From Candidatus Thiodiazotropha sp. 'RUGA' (GTDB lineage Bacteria; Pseudomonadota; Gammaproteobacteria; Chromatiales; Chromatiaceae), in contig JAEPDS010000010.1 of NCBI GenBank assembly GCA_016842065.1, forward strand, positions 1 through 64,000: a stretch of DNA of 64,000 bases, in the 5' to 3' direction. A model generated the notes under the pieces. That model was not told the DNA's origin. It did not search any database and worked only from the letters and a program-made list of their open reading frames with translations. A program made the position numbers and the translations under genes. Shown here piece after piece: positions 1 through 9,036 of this stretch (the stretch's first letter is position 1; each line of letters begins with the position of its first letter).

Positions 1-90
1 ATGTAGAATGACTACACGACGCTCATTCTGCCTTGCTGGACACAAAAACAGACCCAGCAGGGCGTATTGGATTAGTGTTAACAGGCCCTA
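1..90 (-). repeat. Partial MITE family 1 copy, cut by window edge
   Basis: These 90 bases are, with about 85 percent identity, the reverse complement of the left half of the complete element at 14436-14706. They include the terminal inverted repeat (54-90, ending in AACAGGCCCTA) and the adjacent hairpin sequence. The rest of the element, if present, lies before the window. No reading frame is present. The copy is degenerate compared with the one at 14436. Confidence 0.7.
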
Positions 91-178
91 ACAGCTTTCA
101 AGTTATCTTCCGCTGAATTGGCGAAAATGCTTTGAATTCTGTAAAACCAATAATCAAATTATTATAAAAGATTTCACT

Positions 179-682
179 ATGACCGTTTCAGCAGAAAACA
201 GTTGTTACTTTTGCAAGGTAACGAATCAGACAGCCGATCCCTTTATTTTTGAGAACAGATCTTTCGTTGGTATCTTTGATACGAATCCGGTCAATCCCGG
301 TCATGCCCTGGTGATTCCGAGAAGGCATGTTGCATCTATTTTTCATCTCAATGATGACGAGCATGAGGACTATTTCGATGCGATTATGGGTGTGAAAAAT
401 GTCATTGAAACAACTGACATGACAGAGCTTTATCAAAACATGCTGAAGCGACGCTATCTGCAAGATCGCCCTAAGGATCACATTGAAACCGTTTTGCAAC
501 TACCTTTCTTGTTGGACAAGCCAAATGCCTACACGATCGGAAATAACGACGGCCGGGAAGCGGGAAGAAGTATCGACCATCTGCATGTGATCATTTTGCC
601 GCGCTACAAAGGGGATGTGGAGAACCCAAGTGGAGGTATTCGAAATGTCATTCCCAGTAGGGCAAACTATCAAAGAACCTGA
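179..682 (+). CDS. HIT family protein with altered histidine triad
   Basis: This 167-residue protein belongs to the HIT superfamily of nucleotide hydrolases and transferases. The N-terminus has a CYFC pair, then the usual NPGHALVIPRRH stretch (about 39-50) and a C-terminal GREAGRSIDHLHVIILPRYK segment. In the family the triad reads H-x-H-x-H. Here His134 and His136 are kept (the second is the nucleophile in characterised members), but the third position is Ile138. An insertion of roughly 30 residues (about 80-112) separates the two halves. The gene stands alone between a repeat element and the bufferin locus. Membership is sure; activity is uncertain because of the lost histidine. Confidence 0.85.
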   Translation: MTVSAENSCYFCKVTNQTADPFIFENRSFVGIFDTNPVNPGHALVIPRRHVASIFHLNDDEHEDYFDAIMGVKNVIETTDMTELYQNMLKRRYLQDRPKDHIETVLQLPFLLDKPNAYTIGNNDGREAGRSIDHLHVIILPRYKGDVENPSGGIRNVIPSRANYQRT

Positions 683-1110
683 GTGATAGGTTTAAAGGCT
701 TACTGCCCCCACACCTATGTTGTACTCAAAATGGAGATCAGAAATACGTTGATTTTCTGTCATTAACTCTCTCTGTCCGCTCAACTTTGGTAGTAGATCC
801 CAATTTACCCGCGAAAGTATTTCTGCTGAAACAGGGTGGTTTTACTGATGATAGGTTTTACATAATGAAGATGTTGCTTCCCTCGGTGTACAAGCGATCC
901 TGGCGGCTGAAAGTTGATCTATTTAGTATCGTAAGGTCTTGATTGGTAGTTGCTCATATTCTTTCATCCTAATAGTTAGTGGTCGGGTTTGATTCGTTTA
1001 GAGTGTGTGCTCAATAAACCCATAAAATCATCATCTCCAGCCGCTCTCTCCGCTATTGTCTTTTGTTATCTTACCGTGATACTTCCGTGATAATTCTCCA
1101 CAAGAATTGT
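683..1110. other. Intergenic region, no gene recognised
   Basis: No convincing coding frame or RNA gene is seen between the HIT gene and the terminator-like hairpin that precedes bufA. The sequence is AT-rich. It presumably carries the promoter of the bufA operon, but no clear -35/-10 pair could be chosen by eye. Confidence 0.5.
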
Positions 1111-1147
1111 TTCACGCTGATCGCAAAGCCAGCGTGAAGGTTTTTTT
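1111..1147 (+). terminator. Rho-independent terminator shape upstream of bufA
   Basis: An 8-bp perfect stem (TTCACGCT at 1111-1118, AGCGTGAA at 1131-1138) with a 12-nt loop is followed by GG and seven T residues (1141-1147). It ends 38 nt before the bufA start codon. With the nearest upstream plus-strand gene ending 430 nt earlier, it could be a leader attenuator of the buf operon rather than the terminator of another unit. Confidence 0.6.
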
Positions 1148-1185
1148 ACATTACAGAATAATTTTGTAAACCGAAGGAGATATTC

Positions 1186-1452
1186 ATGATAACCCGAAGA
1201 AAGTTCGCTTCGATTGCACTGGCATCCACTGCTGCCACCCTGTTCTCGGTCGCACCTGTTGCTACCGTTCAGGCGGGAAGTGATGCGAATGTACAATGTT
1301 ATGGTGTCAACAAATGCAAGGGCCATAATGATTGTAAAACCGCCAATAATGCCTGTAAGGGGCATGCATCATGTAAAGGGCAGGGGTTTGTCAAAATGTC
1401 TGAGCATGCCTGTGAAGAGATCGGTGGCTCAGTAAATAAACCGAAAGGGTAA
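1186..1452 (+). CDS. bufA: BufA2-like bufferin precursor, exported Cys-rich RiPP
   Basis: An 88-residue precursor peptide. Residues 1-30 form a signal peptide with a twin-arginine-like start (TRRKFA) and an AxA cleavage site. The mature part has six cysteines (38, 44, 50, 57, 63, 76) in repeated motifs: [19 protein letters not shown]. This pattern matches the BufA2 type of bufferins, periplasmic copper-binding peptides whose cysteines are modified by an MNIO enzyme. It is followed directly by the modifying enzyme (DUF692) and its partner (DUF2063), which fixes the assignment. A strong Shine-Dalgarno (GAAGGAGA) lies before the ATG. Metal specificity here is inferred from the family. Confidence 0.88.
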   Translation: MITRRKFASIALASTAATLFSVAPVATVQAGSDANVQCYGVNKCKGHNDCKTANNACKGHASCKGQGFVKMSEHACEEIGGSVNKPKG

Positions 1453-1467
1453 TTCGGGCAATGATGG

Positions 1468-1500
1468 ACTGGTGCGCTACCCAAGGGTAGTGGTACCAGT
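1468..1500 (+). promoter_or_regulatory. Intercistronic hairpin between bufA and bufB
   Basis: CTACCC (1477-1482) pairs with GGGTAG (1485-1490), and ACTGGT (1468-1473) pairs with ACCAGT (1495-1500) across a small internal loop. The structure starts 16 nt after the bufA stop and lacks a T-tract. It may protect the 3' end of a bufA mRNA or reduce readthrough, giving more peptide precursor than enzyme. Confidence 0.5.
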
Positions 1501-1542
1501 TCTCTATTTGCACATGATTGATCGTCAGTTTGGGGTGGAGTT

Positions 1543-2394
1543 GTGACCGACACTAACGGAAAGCAAAGGCCATTTCTCGGTTATGGGTTGGGTCTGCGCC
1601 GACAACATTACGAGGATGTTCTCGATACGAAACCTGAAGTGGACTGGTTCGAAATTCTCTCTGAGAACTATATGGTGGATGGCGGTAAACCACTCTACTA
1701 TCTCGATCGAATTCGAGAGCACTACCCGATGGTGATGCATGGTGTCTCAATGTCCATCGGCAGTACGGAACCACTGAATTACGACTATCTGGATAGATTG
1801 AAGACTTTGATCGGACGGGTCGAGCCGGCCTGGTTCTCAGATCATCTATGCTGGACCGGTATCGACAAGCTCAACATGCATGACCTGCTGCCTCTGCCGT
1901 ATACCGAAGAGGCGTTGGATTACGTGGCAGAACGTATCGCCAAGGTACAGGACTATCTTGGACGACAGATGTTGATTGAAAATGTATCAAGTTACGTCAG
2001 TTACAACGAGTCACAGTTGACGGAATGGGAGTTTTTGCGCGAGGTGGCGGGGCGTGCTGACTGTCTGCTACTGCTTGATATCAACAACATATATGTCAGT
2101 GCCTACAATCACCATTTTGATCCTGTTGAATATTTAACTGCAATGCCGAGTGAGCGCATCTATCAGATTCACCTGGCGGGCCACACGCAGGAGAAGGACC
2201 TGATCATCGATACCCATGATCATCCGATTGCCGATCCGGTTTATGAGTTGTATGCCGAGGCAGTCAGACGCTTTGGTCGTGTCAGCGCGATGATCGAGCG
2301 GGATGACAATATCCCGCCACTGGTGGATCTGCTGTCTGAGCTCGATCGTGTTCGGCAGATTGGAAATAATTTTTCTAGGGATCAGGTGGCCTAA
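1543..2394 (+). CDS. bufB: MNIO-family RiPP modification enzyme (DUF692)
   Basis: This 283-residue protein is a DUF692 (multinuclear non-haem iron-dependent oxidative) enzyme, a TIM-barrel family. Likely metal-ligand stretches can be seen: MHGVSMSIGS (about 65-74), ENVSSY (about 146), DINNIYVSAYNHHFDP (about 178), HLAGHTQEKD (about 210), DTHDHP (about 223) and ERDDNIPP (about 251). In bufferin and related pathways the enzyme oxidises cysteines of the precursor, forming thiooxazole/oxazolone-type groups. It starts with GTG 90 nt after bufA and ends 12 nt before the likely bufC start, so the three form one operon. The substrate is most likely the 88-residue peptide just upstream. Confidence 0.92.
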   Translation: MTDTNGKQRPFLGYGLGLRRQHYEDVLDTKPEVDWFEILSENYMVDGGKPLYYLDRIREHYPMVMHGVSMSIGSTEPLNYDYLDRLKTLIGRVEPAWFSDHLCWTGIDKLNMHDLLPLPYTEEALDYVAERIAKVQDYLGRQMLIENVSSYVSYNESQLTEWEFLREVAGRADCLLLLDINNIYVSAYNHHFDPVEYLTAMPSERIYQIHLAGHTQEKDLIIDTHDHPIADPVYELYAEAVRRFGRVSAMIERDDNIPPLVDLLSELDRVRQIGNNFSRDQVA

Positions 2395-2403
2395 GAGGTG
2401 GCA

Positions 2404-3201
2404 ATGATGCACCTAAGTGAATTGCAGTCGCGTTTTCAGAGTTTCATTCTGGAGCCTGAAAATGGCGAGGAGATCTCATGGGTAGGCGGCACAGAGCAGG
2501 TGCCATCACGCGATCGGCTCTCTGTCTATGCCAATGCCTATGTGTTACGTTTGAAAGAGGTTTTGGAGAGTGACTATGCTGCGGTGAACAGGGCGATCGG
2601 TGATGATCGTTTTGGACTACTGGCAGAAAGGTATATTCGGCAACACCCATCGCGTTTCTTTTCCCTGCGGGATTTCGGCAATCGCTTCGCTGCTTATCTG
2701 GGTGAGCAGGTTGAGATCGACGCTTCTTTGCGAGATCTGCCATGGTTGCCCGAATTGGCCCAGTTTGAGTGGACCTTGGGGCTGGCATTCGACTCCGCCG
2801 AATCCACGCTGCTGGATGAGCAGGATATGGCGTCCATACCAGCCGATGCCTGGCCGGCACTTCAGTTTGAGTTTTGTCCCTCTGTCCATCGGATCGATCT
2901 TGAGTGGAATATTCCTGCGATGTGGAAATCTCTCACGGCCGATCCACCGGAAACTGTCGAGGCGATACGAACCCCTGGCAGCTGGTTGGTCTGGCGGCAA
3001 GATATGGTGACGCGCTTTCGCTCGCTTGATGAGGATGAGTGGTTGATCCTTGATCTGCTTCACCGCGGAGGTAACTTCAATGATGGATGTGAATTACTGG
3101 CATCACAGATCGGTGAGGAGGGCGTATCGATGCGGGCGGCCAGTCTGCTTAAGGGATGGATCGGTCAGGGACTCGTTGCGGATGCTGTCCGTACATACTG
3201 A
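2404..3201 (+). CDS. bufC: DUF2063 partner protein of MNIO enzyme (BufC/HvfC-like)
   Basis: A roughly 265-residue protein with an N-terminal DUF2063 domain (LSELQSRFQSFIL, then SVYANAYVLRLKEVLESDYAAV), the precursor-recognition partner found beside DUF692 enzymes. The C-terminal half is the usual helical/winged region of the family. A GAGGTG ribosome site at 2395-2400 makes ATG 2404 or ATG 2407 the likely start; an in-frame GTG at 2398 would overlap this site. The gene follows bufB with no gap for a promoter. It probably presents the BufA leader to BufB in the cytoplasm before export. Confidence 0.9.
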   Translation: MMHLSELQSRFQSFILEPENGEEISWVGGTEQVPSRDRLSVYANAYVLRLKEVLESDYAAVNRAIGDDRFGLLAERYIRQHPSRFFSLRDFGNRFAAYLGEQVEIDASLRDLPWLPELAQFEWTLGLAFDSAESTLLDEQDMASIPADAWPALQFEFCPSVHRIDLEWNIPAMWKSLTADPPETVEAIRTPGSWLVWRQDMVTRFRSLDEDEWLILDLLHRGGNFNDGCELLASQIGEEGVSMRAASLLKGWIGQGLVADAVRTY

Positions 3202-3396
3202 AAAAATCAAAATGTGATCAAATCGACGACCCGTCCCGCTTCCCGGAAACCAGAGAACTTCACTCTTTATACCTTGATGGCCTCTATCTTGGCTTGAAGG
3301 GGGGTTTAATTCCTGTTAGTGGTCTCAGCTAGCTAGTGCCACACAATTAAACACTCAATTAAAAAAATTTTCCTACCTGCCGATATATTCAGCATT

Positions 3397-3408
3397 AAAC
3401 AATTGTTT
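3397..3408. promoter_or_regulatory. 12-bp palindrome upstream of GGDEF-EAL gene
   Basis: AAACAATTGTTT is a perfect palindrome within AT-rich sequence 42 nt before the GGDEF-EAL start codon. It may be an operator. No regulator is known for it, and short AT-rich palindromes also arise by chance. Confidence 0.25.
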
Positions 3409-3449
3409 TAACCTATTTCTGAGTTGATCCAAATGGATTGGGATGCTCT

Positions 3450-5531
3450 ATGATTCAATCGCTTCCGCGTGTTCACAGTGACAAAGCCAGGCTGAAGGTA
3501 CAGCTTTGGCTGATCGTTTTCGGTTGGTCATTGATGGTGTTGTTGCTACTCCTCTGGTCGTTAAACAATGAGGAGGCGGAAATGCTGGAGCTGGCGCGTC
3601 AGGAAGCGATCAATAACTTCAACAAGGATCAGGTCTTTCGTGTCTGGGCTGCCACTCATGGGGGTGTCTACGTACCCGTAACCGAACGCACCCAGCCGAG
3701 CCCTCACCTGAAACACATCCCTGAACGGGACCTGGTAACGCCTTCCGGTCGTCGACTGACCTTGATGAATCCTGCTTTCATGCTGCGGCAGATGATGGAC
3801 GATTATGCCGACCTGTATGGTGTCAGAGGGAGAATCACCAGCATCAAACCACTCAATCCTGACAATGCTCCGGATGATTGGGAGTGGGCAGCCCTGAAGT
3901 CTTTCGACCGCGGTGAGAAAGAGCAGTTTGAGCTTACCGATATTTATGGCGAGCCATATCTGCGACTGATTCGCCCAATGCAGATCCAGGCAGGTTGCCT
4001 CAAGTGTCACTATAACCAGGGCTACCAGGTGGGGGATATCCGGGGTGGTGTTGGAATATCTGTACCGATGAGAGACTACTTTGCCACGGCTGCCGGGCAG
4101 AAGAGGAAGATCTCAATGGGCCTGGGATTGATCTGGCTAGTGGGTCTCAGCGCCATTGGCTTTTATGGCAGGCGCAGCTACCAACGGCTCGAGGAGCGCA
4201 AGGATTATGAGGATCAGATCTGGCAGCAGGCCAATTTCGACTCACTGACGGGTCTTTCGAACCGTAATCTGTTCCTCGACCGGTTGGACCATGCCCTGGC
4301 CTATGCGCAGCGCCAACAGACCATGGTCGCTCTGCTGTTTATCGATCTGGATCGTTTCAAGTATATCAACGATGCCTTGGGGCATGCCACGGGCGATCAA
4401 CTGCTGCAAGAGGCGGCACGCAGGTTACGCTTGTGCGTCAGGGAGATGGATACGGTATCCCGGCTGGGGGGTGATGAGTTTACTGTCATTCTGCCCGCCA
4501 TCAGTGAGGGACAATCGGTTGCCAGAGTGGCTGCCTCGATACTCAATGAATTATCACGACCATTCGATCTGGCGGGCCAGGAGACCCACGTCTCTGCCAG
4601 CATCGGTATTACGATCTATCCACAGGATGGCAGTGATTCGGGTATGTTGCTGCAGAATGCTGACACTGCCCTGTACCAGGCGAAAGAGGATGGACGCAAT
4701 ACCTATCGCTTCTTCACCTGGGAGATGAATCGTGAAGCGGAGGGTCGTATCTCAATGGGATCAGCTCTGCGTAGCGCTATCCGGAATGAGGAGTTCATGC
4801 TTCACTACCAGCCTATTGTGGATATCGCTGATGGACAGATTGTGGGTGCCGAGGCTCTGATTCGATGGGAGTCACCTGAACGGGGGCGTGTCAGACCGGA
4901 TGAGTTTATTCCGGTGGCGGAGGAGAGTGGGCTGATTGTGCCCATAGGAGATTGGGTGCTGCAGCAAGCCGCATTGGATCTCAAACTATGGGATCGGGCG
5001 GGATTGAAGATGGATCTGCTCTCGGTGAATGTCTCCACGGTGCAGTTCCAGAACGAAGGATTTCTGGAAAAAATGGCTGATCTTCTGAAAGCCAATCATC
5101 ATCTCACCTCCAGGCTCTTCCTTGAGATTACCGAGAGCGTCTTTCTGAACGAACATCGGGAGCCGGGTGTTCGTTTGGGAAAATTGCGTAAACAGGGTAT
5201 CGGAATATCCATTGACGACTTCGGCACCGGCTACTCATCGTTGAGCTATCTCAAACGCTTTCCAGTGGACAAGATCAAGATCGATCAGTCCTTTGTCAGG
5301 GATGTGACCACCGATCCTGAAGACGCTTCCCTGTGTGAAGCGATTATCGCCATGGCTCATCACCTGGGGCTGAAGGTGGTCGCTGAGGGTGTGGAGACCG
5401 CTGCGCAATGGCAATTCCTGCGTAACAGCGGCTGTGACTATGCCCAGGGTTACTACTTCAGCCAACCGATGACGGCAAGTGATTTCACTGACCACCTGGA
5501 TCGACACCGAAACATGATGAGGACAGGCTGA
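3450..5531 (+). CDS. Haem-c sensor (DUF3365) GGDEF-EAL membrane protein
   Basis: A c-di-GMP turnover protein of 693 residues. A transmembrane helix (about 17-37) leads into a periplasmic DUF3365/Tll0287-type sensor domain with the c-type haem motif CLKCH at 183-187. A second helix (about 219-239) precedes a GGDEF domain with an intact motif (RLGGDEF) and an EAL domain with intact EALIRW and [10 protein letters not shown] motifs. Both catalytic domains therefore look competent. The haem suggests redox, NO or O2 sensing. ATG 3450 is preferred over an in-frame TTG at 3438. It follows the bufferin operon by about 250 nt in the same direction but probably has its own promoter. Confidence 0.92.
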   Translation: MIQSLPRVHSDKARLKVQLWLIVFGWSLMVLLLLLWSLNNEEAEMLELARQEAINNFNKDQVFRVWAATHGGVYVPVTERTQPSPHLKHIPERDLVTPSGRRLTLMNPAFMLRQMMDDYADLYGVRGRITSIKPLNPDNAPDDWEWAALKSFDRGEKEQFELTDIYGEPYLRLIRPMQIQAGCLKCHYNQGYQVGDIRGGVGISVPMRDYFATAAGQKRKISMGLGLIWLVGLSAIGFYGRRSYQRLEERKDYEDQIWQQANFDSLTGLSNRNLFLDRLDHALAYAQRQQTMVALLFIDLDRFKYINDALGHATGDQLLQEAARRLRLCVREMDTVSRLGGDEFTVILPAISEGQSVARVAASILNELSRPFDLAGQETHVSASIGITIYPQDGSDSGMLLQNADTALYQAKEDGRNTYRFFTWEMNREAEGRISMGSALRSAIRNEEFMLHYQPIVDIADGQIVGAEALIRWESPERGRVRPDEFIPVAEESGLIVPIGDWVLQQAALDLKLWDRAGLKMDLLSVNVSTVQFQNEGFLEKMADLLKANHHLTSRLFLEITESVFLNEHREPGVRLGKLRKQGIGISIDDFGTGYSSLSYLKRFPVDKIKIDQSFVRDVTTDPEDASLCEAIIAMAHHLGLKVVAEGVETAAQWQFLRNSGCDYAQGYYFSQPMTASDFTDHLDRHRNMMRTG

Positions 5532-5633
5532 ATGGTCTGCTTAAAGGCTTTCAGGTGATCAAGAGGAATTCCGGAATCGAGCCCGTCCGAGGGTAATCCG
5601 GCAGCTATCTGACGGCATAAGACCCGCTAACGT

Positions 5634-5662
5634 TTAATCTTCCCGCGCTCCGCGACTATAAT
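5634..5662 (+). promoter_or_regulatory. Promoter of fabV
   Basis: A perfect TATAAT -10 lies at 5657-5662. A weak -35 (TTAATC, 5634-5639) is 17 bp upstream. The fabV start is about 58 nt downstream of the -10. No operator was recognised. Confidence 0.55.
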
Positions 5663-5719
5663 AGGCCGTTTTTGCCGGGTCTGCTCCTGGCCGCGTTCGA
5701 ATATCAAAAGGTTGATTCT

Positions 5720-6910
5720 ATGATTATCAAACCCAGAGTCCGTGGGTTCATTTGTACCAATGCCCACCCGACTGGCTGTGCAGCCAACGTCCAAGAACAG
5801 ATCGATTACATCAGAGGTTGCGCCATTCCGGCCGGCCGGGGGCCGAAAAATGTATTGGTTATCGGTGCCTCAACCGGCTATGGCCTGGCCTCCCGTATTA
5901 CCGCAGCATTTGGCTATGGCGCCAGTACACTGGGGGTGTTCTATGAAAAACCCGGCACTGAAAAGCGTACTGGCACAGCAGGTTTTTATAATGCAGTAGC
6001 CTTTGAGGAGAAGGCCAAGGCCGAGGGTCTGTACGCCAAAAGCTTGAATGGTGATGCTTTCTCCGATGAGATGAAAGAGCGGGTGGTCGAGACCATCAAA
6101 GCCGAGATGGGGAAAATCGATCTGGTGGTCTACAGCTTGGCCTCGCCCAAGCGAACCGATCCCAAGACCGGTCTACTGCATAGCTCGGTACTCAAGACGA
6201 TTGGTAAATCCTATACGGCAAAAAATCTGAACACCGATACTCTCGAAGTGGGTGAGGTCACCATTGACCCGGCCACCGATGAGGAGATCGAGGCGACCGT
6301 CAAAGTGATGGGTGGCGAGGATTGGGCGATCTGGCTGCAGGCACTGGCCGACGCGGATCTGCTGGCTGAAGGCGCGCAAACCACCGCCTATACCTATTTG
6401 GGCGACAAGATCACCTGGCCGATCTACGGCCATGCCACGATCGGCCGGGCAAAAGAGGACCTGGATCGCACCGCCGACGAACTCAACAAGCAGTTGGCTC
6501 CCATCCAGGGTCAAGCTCGGGTGGCGGTGCTAAAGGCTTTGGTGACTCAGGCAAGCTCCGCCATACCGGTGATGCCTCTCTACATGTCTATCCTGTTCAA
6601 ATTGATGAAGGCGCAGGGCACTCATGAAGGCTGTATTGAGCAGGCTCAGCGCTTGTTCACCGAGGGACTCTACACCGATAACCCGCGTGTGGATGACGCC
6701 AACCGTCTGCGCATGGATGAAAAAGAGCTGCACCCGCAACTGCAAGCCGAGGTAGAGGCTCTCTGGTCACAGGTGACTACTGACAATGTTGAAGAGATGA
6801 CCGACATTGCCGGCTACAATGCGGACTTTCTCAAGCTGTTCGGCTTTGGTGTTGCAACGGTAGACTACGATGCCGATGTGTCACCACTGGTGCGAGCGGA
6901 GTTTGAGTAG
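5720..6910 (+). CDS. fabV: Trans-2-enoyl-ACP/CoA reductase FabV
   Basis: This 396-residue enzyme reduces the enoyl-ACP double bond with NADH in the last step of each fatty-acid elongation cycle. Its length matches FabV (about 397). It has an N-terminal nucleotide site ([15 protein letters not shown], about 46-59) and the FabV signature Tyr236-x8-Lys245 ([10 protein letters not shown]). The start is ATG 5720 (MIIKPRVRG), the standard FabV N-terminus; in-frame codons upstream are not conserved. FabV is the triclosan-tolerant isozyme of enoyl reductases. It is monocistronic, convergent with the antiporter operon. Confidence 0.96.
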   Translation: MIIKPRVRGFICTNAHPTGCAANVQEQIDYIRGCAIPAGRGPKNVLVIGASTGYGLASRITAAFGYGASTLGVFYEKPGTEKRTGTAGFYNAVAFEEKAKAEGLYAKSLNGDAFSDEMKERVVETIKAEMGKIDLVVYSLASPKRTDPKTGLLHSSVLKTIGKSYTAKNLNTDTLEVGEVTIDPATDEEIEATVKVMGGEDWAIWLQALADADLLAEGAQTTAYTYLGDKITWPIYGHATIGRAKEDLDRTADELNKQLAPIQGQARVAVLKALVTQASSAIPVMPLYMSILFKLMKAQGTHEGCIEQAQRLFTEGLYTDNPRVDDANRLRMDEKELHPQLQAEVEALWSQVTTDNVEEMTDIAGYNADFLKLFGFGVATVDYDADVSPLVRAEFE

Positions 6911-7078
6911 GCCGGAACGAGAACCATTCGCTGTCAGTCATCGGACAGGCAGCATCATGGTATCGTTTCACGGATAAAAGACGGGATTTTGGCTCGCTGG
7001 CTTGAACAGCTTGCCGAGCCGAACACCACTGGGGGAAAAATCTGACATTCAATCCCCAGGTGTGAATTGTCAATCACC

Positions 7079-8788
7079 TCAGGCCAGAAGACCCAGGCTG
7101 AAGATATCCAGCAACAGGAAAGCAAGGATCATCGAGATCCAGAACACCATGCTTCCGGTCGGCCAACTCTCCGAAAGGTGGTATTTGGCCAGCGGAGATT
7201 TGTCGAACTGTTTTTGCGCACCCTGTATTTGATTTGTAACCGTTGTCACGACCGATGTTTTTGCCCGGGCAAGAATATTTACCGTTCGATGGGTGCCAGC
7301 AGGAATCAATCGGCGGTAGAACCACTCGGCATCCAGGTTGACCGAGTGCAGCTCCGGTGGATAGAGACCCTGTTTATTCAGCCAGACAAACGCCAGAGCA
7401 GAGAAGAACAGCAGCTGTGTCTGCGCCAGTACATGGGTCAGGTCATAGGGCCAGTAGTCGACTTCCCAGGGCAGCAACGCATAGAGATATTGCGGTTGCA
7501 TGCCGATAAAGAGGCAGAGGAAAGCGGCGACGCTCATCGCCACCAGCATGTTCGTCGGCGCCTCCTGGGTACGTATGCCTGAATCGTGGTGGAAGAAGGC
7601 AAAATAGGGGATCTTTATGCCAGCGTGATGGAATACACCGGCCGAGGCAAACAGCATCAGCAGCCAGAAATAGCCATGGTTCTCCTGCATCAGCGCGGTC
7701 ATCACCATCGACTTACTGACAAAACCACTGAACAGCGGGAATGCGGAGATGGAGAGTGCGCCGACCACACAAAGTGCGGTGGTTTTGGGCATCGATTTGT
7801 AGAGTCCGCCCAGGTCAGAGCCATTGATGTTGCCGACCCGGTAGAGTACCGCCCCCATGCTCATGAACAGTAAACCTTTAAAGATTACGTCACTGAATGC
7901 GTGAGCAACGGCGCCGTTCAGTGCCAGTGCGGTGCCGATACCGACCCCGGTTACCATGAAGCCGACCTGGTTGATCAGACTGTAGGCCAATACCCGGCGC
8001 AGATCATTTTCGATTACCGCATAGAAGATCGGAAAGCAGGCCATGGTGACGCCGATATAGACCAGGATCTCTTCACCGGCAAAGCCTCTGGCGAGCGAGT
8101 AGACGGCGACCTTTGTGGTGAAAGCGGAGAGAAATACCGTACCGGTCACGGTTGCTTCGGGATAACCATCGGTAAGCCAGGTGTGGAGGAACGGAAAGGC
8201 GCATTTGATGCCGAAGGCGATGAAGATCAGCCAGCCTGCCACGCCTGCCTCCAGGCCGATGTGATTGAATTCCAGTGTGCCTGTCTGGTGATAGAAGACC
8301 AGTGCACCAGCCAACAGCAGTACCCCAGACAGAACCTGGTAGACCAGGTAGCGCATGCCGGCCTTCAATGCCCGCTCGGTGCCTCGAGCCCAGATCAGAA
8401 ACACGGAACTGATGGCCAGCAGCTCCCAGAAAATGAAGAGGGTAATCAGGTCGCCGGCAAAGACCGCGCCAAGCGCGCTGCCCGCATACGTCATGCCGGC
8501 AATGTGCTGTTTTGTATCCTTCACATGCAGGGCGTAGATGGCGCCAAAGAAACCGGCGATACAGAACAGGTAACCGAACAGCAGACTGAGTTTATCTGCC
8601 CGCAGGATTTGCAGCTCATAGCCCATCACGCTATAGGCGATATCGGTTCCTGGGCTGATGCCCTGCCAGAGATAGAGCCCAGCCACCACCGGTGTGGCCA
8701 GCAATATCAGCTGTCGCGGCAGCCCACGGGTGAATGCAGACAGCAGTGCGGCCGCAAAAAAGAGCAGAAACGGAGGTAGCTCACTCAT
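7079..8788 (-). CDS. Third NuoL/M/N-type subunit of Mrp-like antiporter
   Basis: A large membrane protein of 569 residues with the proton-antiporter fold (Proton_antipo_M) shared by MrpA, MrpD and NuoL/M/N. About 14 or more hydrophobic helices are visible, with the conserved core GIKCAFPFLHTWLTDGYPEA, where charged and His residues line the ion path. It is the last gene of the operon. ATG 8788 overlaps the stop of the preceding small gene. The C-terminus adds a long soluble stretch and a final helix. It is a paralogue of the two D-like subunits upstream. Which ion it carries cannot be read from sequence. Confidence 0.88.
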   Translation of the reverse strand: MSELPPFLLFFAAALLSAFTRGLPRQLILLATPVVAGLYLWQGISPGTDIAYSVMGYELQILRADKLSLLFGYLFCIAGFFGAIYALHVKDTKQHIAGMTYAGSALGAVFAGDLITLFIFWELLAISSVFLIWARGTERALKAGMRYLVYQVLSGVLLLAGALVFYHQTGTLEFNHIGLEAGVAGWLIFIAFGIKCAFPFLHTWLTDGYPEATVTGTVFLSAFTTKVAVYSLARGFAGEEILVYIGVTMACFPIFYAVIENDLRRVLAYSLINQVGFMVTGVGIGTALALNGAVAHAFSDVIFKGLLFMSMGAVLYRVGNINGSDLGGLYKSMPKTTALCVVGALSISAFPLFSGFVSKSMVMTALMQENHGYFWLLMLFASAGVFHHAGIKIPYFAFFHHDSGIRTQEAPTNMLVAMSVAAFLCLFIGMQPQYLYALLPWEVDYWPYDLTHVLAQTQLLFFSALAFVWLNKQGLYPPELHSVNLDAEWFYRRLIPAGTHRTVNILARAKTSVVTTVTNQIQGAQKQFDKSPLAKYHLSESWPTGSMVFWISMILAFLLLDIFSLGLLA

Positions 8789-9035
8789 CGTAATAATCTT
8801 CCCCACGCATCAGGACATTACGCATTTTCTTGGCAATCACGACCAGCAGAACGCAAGCGACAAAACCATAAATGGCATAAAAGGCTGGCAGTTTCTCCCA
8901 GACAAAGCCGATGTGGCGATGCAGGATCAGGTCAAGCACGACTAACAGAACGCAAATGGCATAGAAACCTTTGAGCAGGCGATCAACATTCTCTTGCCGG
9001 TCAAAGATATGGATTTTCTCTTTTTCATCTGACAT
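8781..9035 (-). CDS. Small two-helix membrane protein in Mrp-like operon
   Basis: An 84-residue protein with two hydrophobic helices (about 23-40 and 50-66) and charged ends (starts MSDEKEKIHIFDRQ, ends with an acidic EDYYDE). It overlaps the next gene by 8 nt and is separated by 1 nt from the previous one, so it is translationally coupled to two large antiporter subunits. It matches none of the canonical MrpA-G subunits I can recognise. An accessory or assembly subunit of the complex is the simplest guess. Confidence 0.75.
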   Translation of the reverse strand: MSDEKEKIHIFDRQENVDRLLKGFYAICVLLVVLDLILHRHIGFVWEKLPAFYAIYGFVACVLLVVIAKKMRNVLMRGEDYYDE

Positions 9036-9036
9036 G

